From the NCBI RefSeq assembly GCF_900108305.1, contig NZ_FNUX01000025.1, positions 1-44,056 on the forward strand: a DNA stretch of 44,056 nt. Direction: 5' to 3'. This DNA is from Nitrosomonas ureae. GTDB lineage: Bacteria > Pseudomonadota > Gammaproteobacteria > Burkholderiales > Nitrosomonadaceae. The position numbers and the translations under genes are program-made. The notes under the pieces were generated by a model. That model was not told where the DNA came from and made no database searches. It saw only the letters and a program-made list of their open reading frames with translations. Positions 26,129 through 35,800 of this stretch are shown one piece after another. Positions within the stretch are counted from its first letter, which is position 1; every line of letters starts with the position of its first letter.

Positions 26129-27021
26129 AGTACGCCTGGATTGAACGGCACAAAAGCTGCTGGCCGGTTATCCGACAATGCGAAGCACTCAATGTCAGTA
26201 GCAGCGGTTACTTTGGACATCAGCGGCGAAGAATTGCGGATGATCCGGCGATTCCCGGCAAGCGCCTCAGCGATGCTGCTCTGCTGGTTCATATCAAGGC
26301 TGTGCATGCAGCCAGCAAAGGCGAATATGGCTGGCCGAGGATCTGGCAAGAACTTCGGGCTAATAACGTGCGAGTTTGGAAGGAACGGGTTCGGCGGCTC
26401 ATGAAGATACATGGCATCAAAGCGCGCGGAAAGCGTAAATTCGTCGTGACCACCGACAGCAAGCACAATCTGCCGATTGCGCCGAATTTGCTCAACCGAA
26501 ACTTTCAGCCTGACGCACCTAACCGTGTTTGGGCAAGCGACATCACTTATATTCAAACCGATACTGGCTGGTTGTATCTGGCGGTTGTTCTTGATCTGTA
26601 TAGTCGCCAGATTGTGGGTTGGAGCATGCAACCCCATATGCAAAGCAGCCTGGTGACGGATGCGCTCAAGATGGCCTGGTTCAGACGACGACCAGAACCG
26701 GGACTCATCTTCCACTCGGATCGTGGCAGTCAGTATTGCAGTCACGCATTTCAGAACATACTGGCTGAATACGGCATGCACTGCTCAATGAGCAGAAAAG
26801 GAAATTGCTGGGATAATGCTCCCGTTGAAAGCCTGTGGGGATCGTTGAAAGTGGGCAGATTGTATGGAATGCGGTTTGAAACACGCCGTCAGGCAATGGA
26901 TGAAGTCATTGATTGGCTTAACTACTACAACTACAGAAGACTGCATTCGACACTGAATTACATCAGTCCAATGAAGTTTGAGCAAAACTGGCTTGTGGCA
27001 CAGTTGGGAAAAATCGCATAA
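26125..27021 (+). CDS. IS3-family transposase OrfB, catalytic domain
   Basis: A 298-aa rve-type integrase catalytic domain with the full DDE triad: VWASDITYIQTD, FHSDRGSQYCSHAF and CWDNAPVESLWGSLK. The start is a GTG at 26125 within the orfA stop; production as an OrfAB fusion by frameshifting is more likely than free initiation. No damage is seen. Confidence 0.93.
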   Translation: MKYAWIERHKSCWPVIRQCEALNVSSSGYFGHQRRRIADDPAIPGKRLSDAALLVHIKAVHAASKGEYGWPRIWQELRANNVRVWKERVRRLMKIHGIKARGKRKFVVTTDSKHNLPIAPNLLNRNFQPDAPNRVWASDITYIQTDTGWLYLAVVLDLYSRQIVGWSMQPHMQSSLVTDALKMAWFRRRPEPGLIFHSDRGSQYCSHAFQNILAEYGMHCSMSRKGNCWDNAPVESLWGSLKVGRLYGMRFETRRQAMDEVIDWLNYYNYRRLHSTLNYISPMKFEQNWLVAQLGKIA

Positions 27022-27219
27022 TAAGCGCGTTAAGATGTACGGATTACCAGGGCAAGGTCAATGGCTTGAATTGGCGAGAAAAAAATGATTGACATTAGTT
27101 TAATTCCAGGAGCATAGTTATAACTCCTATCTATGACAATTTAACAGATTAGTTAATAACTGGTCGATCTACCGAGAACTGGTTCAATCAAACTTAAAAA
27201 TAAGCCTGTATAAAATCAG

Positions 27220-27510
27220 GTGCTAAATGGGTTCGAAATGACAAAAGGTCGTGGAGAAATCAAAATCCGGTATACCTTGGAGCAGGGGAAGATAGATGCT
27301 TTGAGCAGTGAAACCGTGCATATTTTTCCTGCTAGTCACTGGAAAATATTTCTAATTGTAGTTCCTGTCTTTATCGCCGCCGCATTTTTAAGTGCTTTCT
27401 TTTTTTTCATTTTTCTCCTTTGTTTTTATTTGGCGGGGGAGTACTTTGTAGTGAAGGAGGCTCAAATTATTGAAACAAAAACTAACACTAATAAGAAGAG
27501 GGATCAATGA
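27220..27510 (+). CDS. Small membrane protein of unknown function
   Basis: A 96-aa protein starting at a GTG at 27220, or 90 aa from the ATG at 27238 (MTKGRGEIKIRYTLEQGK). Residues about 43-75 are strongly hydrophobic (IFLIVVPVFIAAAFLSAFFF then FIFLLCFYLAGEYFVV) and form one long or two tightly packed helices, flanked by a charged N-terminus and a Lys-rich tail. I do not recognise the family. It is the first gene after the IS3 element and could belong to the cluster or be a bystander. The ribosome site is poor. Confidence 0.5.
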   Translation: MLNGFEMTKGRGEIKIRYTLEQGKIDALSSETVHIFPASHWKIFLIVVPVFIAAAFLSAFFFFIFLLCFYLAGEYFVVKEAQIIETKTNTNKKRDQ

Positions 27511-27556
27511 ATAGATCGCTCATGGTAATAAATTTGCTCCGCGCGCCCTGCACCTA

Positions 27557-27579
27557 TCCCCGCGGCAAGACCACGGGGA
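27557..27579 (+). repeat. GC-rich hairpin upstream of the tyrosinase operon
   Basis: tccccgcggcaagaccacgg with cgggga at its end forms a 6-bp tccccg/cgggga stem, extended inward with mismatches. No T-run follows, so it is not a standard terminator. It stands out in an AT-rich leader 120 bases before the MelC1-like gene. Confidence 0.4.
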
Positions 27580-27701
27580 ATTGCAAGTTGAACAATACTA
27601 TTGGAAATTTAAATCTGTTACGCGCTTTTCAAGAAGTCCTAGGTGGTTATGGTTGTTAGATGATGACTCCAAGCCTAGTCTTCTTACATAGGAGAATACT
27701 A

Positions 27702-28058
27702 GTGGACAGAGAATTCGTATTTCGGGATCATAAAATTTACGTCAGGGAGATATCTCAGTCTCAAAACAAGTCGCATGAAAATGAGAAATCAGAGCCTTGT
27801 GATTACGATCAGCACCAGGCTCATTCCCAGAGAGACGAAAGTCACGATAAACATGAAAAGGATGGTCATTCACAAATTGAATTGTTTATTGATGGAGAGA
27901 AATTCGTGCTTCACCGTTTGGAGAATGGAGCTTTTCATACTCACGAATTGCCATTTGTGGTTCATAAATCGGTTGAAGATGCGGCCAAAGCGATTGTCAA
28001 TCTCCGTTCTTTAGGGAGGTCTCATGGGCATACGGAAAAACCAAAACAAACTGACTAA
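27702..28058 (+). CDS. MelC1-like tyrosinase copper chaperone (caddie)
   Basis: A 118-aa protein from the GTG at 27702, which has taggag seven bases upstream; the frame is open to an ATG at 27660 that has no ribosome site. The C-terminal half (IELFIDGEKFVLHRLENGAF, then HTHELPFVVHKSVEDAAKAI and VNLRSLG) matches the layout of Streptomyces MelC1, with its strand-forming VDGxxLHVMRN segment and the helix starting TPxxAARAAVDEL. The middle is His-rich (DYDQHQAHSQRDESHDKHEKDGH in two parts), suited to copper binding. MelC1 usually has a twin-arginine signal; none is seen here. It overlaps the tyrosinase gene by 35 bases, so the pair is coupled. Confidence 0.7.
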   Translation: MDREFVFRDHKIYVREISQSQNKSHENEKSEPCDYDQHQAHSQRDESHDKHEKDGHSQIELFIDGEKFVLHRLENGAFHTHELPFVVHKSVEDAAKAIVNLRSLGRSHGHTEKPKQTD

Positions 28059-29319
28059 TGCCGAAAAGACTAGGTTTGTGAATGCTGTGAAGAAGATGAA
28101 AGCGGACACAGCAGCAGCATACAACTACGATAAATACGTCACTATCCATAATACCGCTTTTTCAGGTAATATGGATCTGAATCCGGCACACATGGGGCCA
28201 GCATTTTTTCCGTGGCATCGTTATTTTCTTCGCAAGTTCGAGCGCGATCTAGAAGCGGCAGACCGCGCGTTGGGTAAGGATGGTAATGTCACACTGCCAT
28301 ACTGGGATTGGACTCATGACAATGCTAACGAGGCCAACCGGCAGAGAGGCTCTATCTGGAAAGACAACTTTATGGGTGGCTACGGTGACCCAGTGACTAC
28401 GGGGCCTTTCCGGACTGGAGAATGGACTACCATTCCGCCGGGGCCAGCAATGCTCGTGCGTGCGCTAGGGCGCACCGCGATTGACGCAAATGCTGTCAAT
28501 AGCCTGCCGACCGAAGCCGAGGTGAATGATGCGCTGACAATTAAAGGATTCGATTGTGTACCGTGGAGTACAGATTCTTTACGTGGCCCATCCCTTCCAA
28601 CACCTCCAGCGCCTATTCTTACGGGAACAGGTGGCGGAACTTTAGCGACCGGTGTTTATCGGGTCGTTATCACTTATGTTAATGTGCTAGGAGAAACACG
28701 CCCGTCTCAAGAGTCCACAATCTGTTTGGGGGGCGGCTGTACGCCGTCGAATACGAACAACGCTATTCGGATTACGTCCCCCCCAGCACAAGCATCAGCG
28801 TCTGGCTATAACGTATATGTCACCGCAGCTAATGGCGCGAGCCTTACTGAAACCAAACATGGTGGTACTACACTAATTGGTACATCAGTGTCTATTACAA
28901 ATATTGTGCCAGGTGATGCATTTCCGACGATGAATAGCACAGGCAGTTACCGCAACTTTTTAGAGGGTTGGATCAGCACTCGAGGGCAGCCAGAGCTTCA
29001 TAATCGCATACACATGTGGGTGGCGGGCTCCATGTCACCCGGTACTTCGCCCAATGATCCTGTATTCTTTCTGCACCATTGCAATATCGACAGGCTATGG
29101 GCGCTGTGGCAGTATCGCAATCCCGGGCAGAATTATCCACTCGTGGTTCCGAGAACTTCCCCGCCACCCGGCAATCGCCCGCATGGTCTGAATGACTTAA
29201 TGCCTCCTTGGATTGCTCCTCCGGAGGAGGTGCGCCCTGTTAATGTTCTCAATCATAGGCCTATGGGATACAGCTATGATACTGATCCAGTTGGCTTGAG
29301 CATTAATGTTGCACCCTAA
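28024..29319 (+). CDS. Tyrosinase with an inserted beta-sandwich-like domain
   Basis: A 431-aa type-3 copper oxidase that would hydroxylate monophenols and oxidise diphenols to quinones. CuA ligands are His42 (VTIHNTAF), His56 and His65 (HMGPAFFPWHRYFLRKFE); CuB ligands are His326 and His330 (LHNRIHMW) and the HH at 351-352 (PVFFLHHCNIDRLW). Between the two sites, residues about 194-304 form an extra domain (GVYRVVITYVNVLGETRPSQ and ASGYNVYVTAANG) that looks like a fibronectin III-type sandwich and is not part of a standard tyrosinase. There is no signal peptide. The ATG at 28024 has ggaggtctc upstream. The caddie gene precedes it and the DUF6603-like gene follows 41 bases later. Confidence 0.92.
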   Translation: MGIRKNQNKLTNAEKTRFVNAVKKMKADTAAAYNYDKYVTIHNTAFSGNMDLNPAHMGPAFFPWHRYFLRKFERDLEAADRALGKDGNVTLPYWDWTHDNANEANRQRGSIWKDNFMGGYGDPVTTGPFRTGEWTTIPPGPAMLVRALGRTAIDANAVNSLPTEAEVNDALTIKGFDCVPWSTDSLRGPSLPTPPAPILTGTGGGTLATGVYRVVITYVNVLGETRPSQESTICLGGGCTPSNTNNAIRITSPPAQASASGYNVYVTAANGASLTETKHGGTTLIGTSVSITNIVPGDAFPTMNSTGSYRNFLEGWISTRGQPELHNRIHMWVAGSMSPGTSPNDPVFFLHHCNIDRLWALWQYRNPGQNYPLVVPRTSPPPGNRPHGLNDLMPPWIAPPEEVRPVNVLNHRPMGYSYDTDPVGLSINVAP

Positions 29320-29360
29320 ATGAAAATCATGAATAAAATTATGTACAGTGAGTTGTCGCT

Positions 29361-32300
29361 ATGACTACATTTGTTGGGGAAGTCTCGACTGGGCTTAGAT
29401 GTGCTTTAGAACCACTGCAAAATGCATTCAGCAATGAGGTAACCTTACGGGATTTCTTTTTGGATTTTGGCTGGGACGTGAACGTGTCGCCTGCAGCGAT
29501 GGCGAGTATTCGTGCGGGTTTTGCAATCGACGCTATATTTGATGCGGCTAATGCGATTGCCGATAGAATTGATGAGCAACCAGAAGACCCGGCGCTAGCA
29601 AAAGCTTTATTAGATGCGGTGGTCAAAGTAATCGATGCAGTAAAAGGACTGAGTAGTGCACCGCCGGCTGGTTTACCCTTCCCATTTGACCAGCCTGCAT
29701 TCTGGAATGAAGTGCCTAGTTCACTGGGCGATTTTTTGTTACTTCGGTTTCTGCAAAAACAGGCAGCGCCGCTATACGGAGTATTACGTCTGTTAGGAAT
29801 CGCCGATATCAGTTCTGAAGCATCGGCTGGTGATGGTCGAGTCCCCTATAAAAAATTGGCTATTCATTGGGATCGATTGCCAAGAGTCATTGGAGACCCT
29901 GCTGCGTTGTTGCGTGATGTTTACCGATGGGAAGGAGGTGCGCAACCGTTCGATCATGAAAAACTAGTCAGCGTTCTTGAAGATTTTTTTCATGCCGTAA
30001 GATTTCCAGCGCGTGTACAAAGTACTGGTGCACTGGCTAGACGTTATATTGATGAGGCCAACCCAGCGCTTTCCCAAATTAAGGAACTTGCCATCCCATT
30101 ATTTTCAACTGCAAGCGATGACTGGAGTAATTACGCAGAGGTTGGACTTCTCATCTTACCGATTCCCCCGAAAGACAATCCGGGACAGCCGCCCTCAGGT
30201 ATTTTGCTTACACCACTCTCGTCAGGAGTTATCGGTAGCAGTGGTCTCAGTGACTCGATTTTCTCACTCGCTATTAAGGGTGGATTTAATTTAGATGGTG
30301 TTTTTGGTGTAGAGATTCGCCCGAATGGATTGGAGTTTTTTGCGGAAACCGGTCGCGCAACAATTGATTCCGAAATTGCTATTTCTGCACACCCGGAACA
30401 ACCGTGGATTTTATTTGGCGATGCAAACACTTCGCGTTTTGAAATTGGTGGTTTCACAGCTGGAGTTGGCTTGCGGGGTAAACTGGATTCCCCGGAAGTG
30501 ATCATCAGTGTCGGTACTGGCAGGGGAGCTAATCCGCCTAAACTTGCAGTGGTTATTCAGATGTCTGACGGAGATGGATTTTTGGGTAACATAGTAGGCA
30601 AGGAACCTATTCGGATCGATTTTGGTGGCGTACTCGTATGGGAATCGCGCTCAGGGAAGATCTATCTTGAGGGTTCCGGTGGTTTCGAGTATGCGATTCC
30701 ATTACATTTCAATTTTGGCATTGGCGAACTTAATACCCTGATAATCGCGTTGCGTAGTGCACGCAATGGTATTGGCTTTGAAGCTGGTATTACAGCGAAA
30801 GCTTTGCTCGGCCCGTTGACTGCGGTAGTCGAAAATTTAGGATTCAAGAGTATCTTTAATTTCGCCAGTGCGGATGGGAAGCTAGGTGATCTAGATGTCA
30901 GCGTGGATTTCAAGCCGCCCAACGGCGTCGGTCTTTCTCTCGATGCTGGCGTAATCAAAGGCGGCGGTTATCTTTACTTCGATTTCGAACGCGAAGAATA
31001 TGCCGGTGTACTGGAATTGGCCATCGCCGAGATTGTCACCGTCAAGGCCATCGGCCTGATTACCACCAAAATGCCCGACGGCTCCAAGGGCTTCTCGCTG
31101 TTGATCATCATCACTGCGGAATTCGGTACCGGCATTCAACTAGGGTTCGGTTTTACGCTGATCGGCCTGGGCGGTTTGTTGGGACTGAATCGCACCATGA
31201 ATTTGCCGCCGTTGATGGAAGGCGTGCGTACCGGGGCGATCAACAGCATCATGTTTCCGGATAATCCGGTGGCCAACGCGCCGCGCATCATTAGCGATTT
31301 GCGGCTGATCTTTCCGCCTTATGTCGGCAAGTTTTTGATTGGGCCGATGGCGAAACTGGGTTGGGGTACGCCGACGCTGATCAGCGTGTCGCTGGGCGTG
31401 ATCATCGAAATCCCCGGCAACATAGCGATTCTGGGTGTGCTGAAAGTCGCATTGCCGGCCGAAGAAGCGCCGTTGATCGTCATTCAGGTCAATTTTGCCG
31501 GTGCCATCGAGTTCGATAAACAGCGTTTGTATTTCTTTGCAACCATGTTCGAATCGCGGGTGCTGTTTCTGACCATCGAAGGCGACATGGGCTTGCTGGT
31601 GGCTTGGGGTGATGATGCTAATTTTGTGGTTTCGGTAGGTGGCTTCCATCCCCGCTTCAACCCGCCGCCGCTACCGTTTCCATCACCACGGCGTATCGCG
31701 ATCGATATATTGAATACCCCAGTATATCGCATTCGCGCCGAAGGCTACTTTGCGGTTACTTCGAATACTGTCCAGTTTGGTTCACATACCGAACTAATGA
31801 TTGATGTGGGTGTCGCCCAAGTGGATGGGCATATTACCTTCGATGCTTTGTTTCAGTTTTCGCCTTTTTATTTCATCATCGAAATATCGGCAGGTGTTTC
31901 ACTAAAAGTGTTCGGAATGGGGTTGTTCAGCATTTCCTTGCAATTCGCACTTGAAGGCCCGACGCCCTGGCGGGCGCATGGTACTGGCTCAATTAGTTTC
32001 CTGTTTTTCGATGTGTCCGCAGATTTCGATGTCACCTGGGGAGACAGTCAGGATACGACCTTACCGCCGATTCCGGTGATGCCGTTACTCAAGGCCGAAC
32101 TGGAGAAACAACAAAACTGGATTGCCGAATTGCCGACCGGGAATAATCTGCTGGTGTCGTTGCGCAAGCTGTCCGAGACGGAAAGCTCGCAAGTCTTGCA
32201 TCCGCTAGGCACGTTGCGAGTCAGCCAGCGCGCGGCGCCGCTGGATATTAGGATCGACAAGGTCGGTAGTCAAAAACCGGCGGATGCCAATCAGTTCAAA

Positions 32301-32837
32301 CTGGTACCTACAGGCGATCTGGTCAAGGTCAGCGATGCCGACGAGCAGTTTGCCAAGGCTCAGTTCATTAATATGAGCGATGCCGACAAATTGTCGCAAC
32401 GCGCTTTCGATCCGTTGCATGGCGGTGTGAAGCTGGCGTCGGGTGCGCAGACCTTGGGTTCGGCCAAATTGGCCAAGCGCAAAGTTCGTTACGAACAGAT
32501 CATTATCGACAGTAACTTCAAGCGCTTTCCCCTGCGCTTCAAATTGTTTAGCTTCGGCTTTTTCATGCATTTTCTGCAGGGTTCGGCGATAAGCAAATCG
32601 GCATTGTCCAAAAACTACCGGTCGCAGCTCGATCCTTTTTCGGAAAAACTGCAAGTAAAAGACGGCGGATTTACTGTGGCATTAGCGGAAAACAACCACG
32701 CCTATAGCACACAAGCGATGAATTTTTCCAGTGAGATCTTGGCTCAACAATACATACAAGAGCAAGTGTCCCTACGCCCCGAATTGCATGAAACCCTGCA
32801 TGTGATTCCGCAACATGAAATGACCGTCGAGGCCTAA
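29361..32837 (+). CDS. DUF6603-like giant beta-rich protein, 1158 aa
   Basis: The middle part (IQLGFGFTLIGLGGLLGLNR, then TGAINSIMFPDNPVANAPRI) is what I remember as the DUF6603 family, function unknown. Residues 1-260 are mostly helical. From about 290 to 890 the protein is a long series of alternating hydrophobic strands with Gly turns (SLDAGVIKGGGYLYFDFE, LLVAWGDDANFVVSVGGFHP), such as might build an extended beta groove or barrel; it is not a classic outer-membrane protein and lacks a signal peptide. A Lys/Gln-rich C-terminal part follows. It lies between tyrosinase and the three giant unknown genes, 41 bases from the next. The start ATG at 29361 has only a weak ribosome site (gtgag). Confidence 0.75.
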   Translation: MTTFVGEVSTGLRCALEPLQNAFSNEVTLRDFFLDFGWDVNVSPAAMASIRAGFAIDAIFDAANAIADRIDEQPEDPALAKALLDAVVKVIDAVKGLSSAPPAGLPFPFDQPAFWNEVPSSLGDFLLLRFLQKQAAPLYGVLRLLGIADISSEASAGDGRVPYKKLAIHWDRLPRVIGDPAALLRDVYRWEGGAQPFDHEKLVSVLEDFFHAVRFPARVQSTGALARRYIDEANPALSQIKELAIPLFSTASDDWSNYAEVGLLILPIPPKDNPGQPPSGILLTPLSSGVIGSSGLSDSIFSLAIKGGFNLDGVFGVEIRPNGLEFFAETGRATIDSEIAISAHPEQPWILFGDANTSRFEIGGFTAGVGLRGKLDSPEVIISVGTGRGANPPKLAVVIQMSDGDGFLGNIVGKEPIRIDFGGVLVWESRSGKIYLEGSGGFEYAIPLHFNFGIGELNTLIIALRSARNGIGFEAGITAKALLGPLTAVVENLGFKSIFNFASADGKLGDLDVSVDFKPPNGVGLSLDAGVIKGGGYLYFDFEREEYAGVLELAIAEIVTVKAIGLITTKMPDGSKGFSLLIIITAEFGTGIQLGFGFTLIGLGGLLGLNRTMNLPPLMEGVRTGAINSIMFPDNPVANAPRIISDLRLIFPPYVGKFLIGPMAKLGWGTPTLISVSLGVIIEIPGNIAILGVLKVALPAEEAPLIVIQVNFAGAIEFDKQRLYFFATMFESRVLFLTIEGDMGLLVAWGDDANFVVSVGGFHPRFNPPPLPFPSPRRIAIDILNTPVYRIRAEGYFAVTSNTVQFGSHTELMIDVGVAQVDGHITFDALFQFSPFYFIIEISAGVSLKVFGMGLFSISLQFALEGPTPWRAHGTGSISFLFFDVSADFDVTWGDSQDTTLPPIPVMPLLKAELEKQQNWIAELPTGNNLLVSLRKLSETESSQVLHPLGTLRVSQRAAPLDIRIDKVGSQKPADANQFKLVPTGDLVKVSDADEQFAKAQFINMSDADKLSQRAFDPLHGGVKLASGAQTLGSAKLAKRKVRYEQIIIDSNFKRFPLRFKLFSFGFFMHFLQGSAISKSALSKNYRSQLDPFSEKLQVKDGGFTVALAENNHAYSTQAMNFSSEILAQQYIQEQVSLRPELHETLHVIPQHEMTVEA

Positions 32838-32877
32838 CATGCAGGTTTGTAACCTTTGTTCGGAGAAGGATTGATGT

Positions 32878-35800
32878 ATGGCTAAACCAATCGGTACCTA
32901 TTCCTTTCTGCCTTACCTACGCACCGGGCTGGCCAATAAAATCCAACAGCTCGATCAGGATCCGGTAAAACTGCGCGCGTCGTTTCAGTTGAAGCTGAAT
33001 GTGGAGGGCACGCCGGTCGCCGGCGGTGCGGTTCTGACGCAGGAAATCGATAGAGCGGTGCAACTTTACGGGCCAGGTGATATTGTCGGCATCGATAGCC
33101 GGACCACCTTCAAAACCGAGCCGCTGAATTGGATTACCAATTTCGAGCCCAACTATCTGCCCTATATCGATTTCTACGACGAGGATTTTGCCTGGCGCTA
33201 TACCCCAAATCGGCCCGATGACGCCAAACATAGACTGCGACCCTGGCTGGCTTTGGTGGTATTGGAGGAAAGCGAATTTAGCGACGGCACCAATATAAAA
33301 GACCGGCCGTTGCCGTTTATTCAGGTTGTCAATGCCGCGGCAAGCTTTCCGCCGCCGGAGCAGCTTTGGGCCTGGGCGCACGTTCACGTCAATCAGGATT
33401 TGGCCGCCAGTGATGCGGAAATCCTCTCCACCGACATGAATGTCGTGTTGCCTAAATTGAATAATGTTTTGCATGAAAACCAGGATCACGCCTATTGCCG
33501 AATAGTTTGCCCGCGCAAACTCAAGGCCAACGCCGCCTACCATGCTTTTCTGATCCCGTCTTACGAAAGCGGCCGGCAGGCCGGATTGGGATTGGAGGCC
33601 AATCCGGACTTTGCCAGTCAGTACGCCTGGGGTCAAAAGGCCGATCAAGGAGAGTTTCCCTATTATCATCGCTGGTATTTTCGCACCGGCACCGTAGGCG
33701 ATTTTGAGTATCTGGTGCGGCTGCTGAAAGCCAAACCCGCCGACGAACACATCGGACGACGGGATATCGATGTGCAACAACCCGGCTGGAACATCCCCGG
33801 TATTGATCCCGACGGGGAATTGGCCGGCATCCTCAAACTGGGCGGAGCGCTTCGGGTTCCTTTGGAAGTGATTAAGGATCCGGTTGAATTTAACAAATAC
33901 GAGAATTGGGCGAAAGACGGTTATCCGCAGCCGATTCAAAAAGGTATCGCCCGCTTCCTGAATGCAGCGGACGATTATCAAAAGCCTGGTGTCAATCCGG
34001 AAATCATCCCCGATCCGGGCAACGCCGTCGACCCCGATCCGCTGATCACGCCGCCATTATACGGACGTTGGCATGCCGCGGTCGATCGGTTGTTGACCAA
34101 TGCCGCCGGTAATGACTTACCTAACAATAGAAACTGGATCCATGAACTGAATCTTGATCCGCGCTTTAGAGTACCTGCCGGCTTCGGTACCAAAATCATC
34201 CAGAATAAACAGGAAGATTATATGAATGCCGCCTGGCAACAGGTTGGTGACGTGCTCAAGGCCAATCGTTTTATCCGTTTTGCGCAACTCAGCAGCGAAA
34301 CCAGCTGGCAATGGCATACCTTGCAGTTTCAACCGCTGCTCTCGAAACAGCCGGATAAACTGATGTTGTTAAGCGCGCCGGTGCAGAAGCGGATCATGGT
34401 GCAAAACGCCACAGCATTTCACCAGATCAAGACCAGTGTCGTGCCGCCGGTCGCGGTATCGGCGCAGATGCGCAAAGTGCTGCGGCCGCGTTCGCGGCTG
34501 ATCAGCAAACTGCCTTTCGCAGCTCGTGGCATAGAGCCAAGTGCATTATTCGGTCGCTTGAACCGGCAAGAAGTTATGCCGGCGCCACCCAAGGTTATAC
34601 CAGCCGGTATCGGAACCGAGCAAGTGCTGGCCGAGCAAGTTCAACCGGTGCCGCGGCCGAAATGGCTGGCCGATTTACTGGGCCGCTATCCCTGGTTGGC
34701 GACTGTCACCTTGGTCTTAGCCGTATCGTTGGCATTGTTGGCGATTTTATTTGCTCCGGCCATCGGTTTGTCTCTGTTAATTTTTGCACTGGCTGGCGGG
34801 TTGTTTTACTTGTACCGGACCATGCGCGACATCCTGCGCCAATTGGCCGAGCCGCAAATCTTCACCGATCAGGGCCAAACGCCGGCGGCGGTGGATGTCG
34901 CGCCGAAAAGTCCGGATTTCCAGCTTGCCGAACCTGGTGATACCTTTCATCCCCGCGCCGGTAATGTCGATAGCCAGACGGCGATAAACTTCAAAGCGGC
35001 ACTGAAGGACATGTATACCGCGGATCTCGCCGCCCGCCAGGCGGCATTCGAAGCGCCCAAACAGGTTCTGGATATGTCGATGCTCACGGCGACGTTGGTA
35101 GCCAATTTGCACCCTTACCGCACTATACCCCGATTGGTATTGGACAGGATCCTTTTGCCGGAGCGTTTCCGGATTAAATTTGTCCCGGAATTGTTCGACG
35201 AGGTGATGAATTATCCGGAATTCGACATCCCTATGTACAAGCCGCTGGCCGATCTATCCACCGAATATTTTCTGCCTAACATCAACCTCATCGAGCAAAA
35301 CAGCATTACTCTACTGGAACCCAATTCGAAGTTCATCGAAGCCTATATGGTTGGCCTCAATCACGAGATGTCGCGCGAACTCCTGTGGCGAGAGTATCCG
35401 ACTGACCAGCGCGGCAGTTATTTCCGCCAATTCTGGGATGTCAGCGCTTATTTGCCGCAAACGGGCGAGAATCTTAGTGCCTTAAAAGAGAAGCTCAAGG
35501 ACATCCCGGAATTGCACCACTGGCCTCTGACTTCCGAAACCTCAGCATTAGGCAAACAAATGCGCGCGAAGGGGGAAGATGTGGTACTGGTAATTCGTGG
35601 TGAATTGCTAAAAAAGTACCCCACCGCTGTCATCTACGCACACAAAGCCAAGTGGCAAACTAAAAAACCGGATGGTAGCGGCGGCATCGATAACACCAAG
35701 GAACGGCTGCTGGTCGACATACCGGCTGGGCAGGAAGACAATCCGCCACGCGATATTCTGAAAACTCCGCTCTACAGCGCCAAAGTCGAGCCGGATATTT

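Larger units (their letters stand above)
25764..27060 (+). mobile_element. IS3-family insertion sequence, apparently intact
   Basis: About 1297 bp bounded by inverted repeats tgaccttgccctgtaaaaac at the left and the complement of tgaccttgccctggtaatcc at the right. It contains orfA and orfB in the usual overlap with an A7G slippery site, and both frames are open. I did not find a clear target duplication, so the outermost bases are uncertain by a few positions. It lies between the hemopexin gene and the tyrosinase operon. Confidence 0.85.

Noticed and set aside
27100..27135. aggag...ctcct and agttataact palindromes as an operator
   Set aside because: Short, imperfect and in AT-rich sequence just outside the IS3 end; chance is likely.
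32917..33981. A 354-aa minus-strand open frame inside the 1115-aa gene, and a 303-aa one at 36529-37440
   Set aside because: Both are antisense to giant genes that are open over their full length with ribosome sites; their sequences look like mirror-frame translations without domains.
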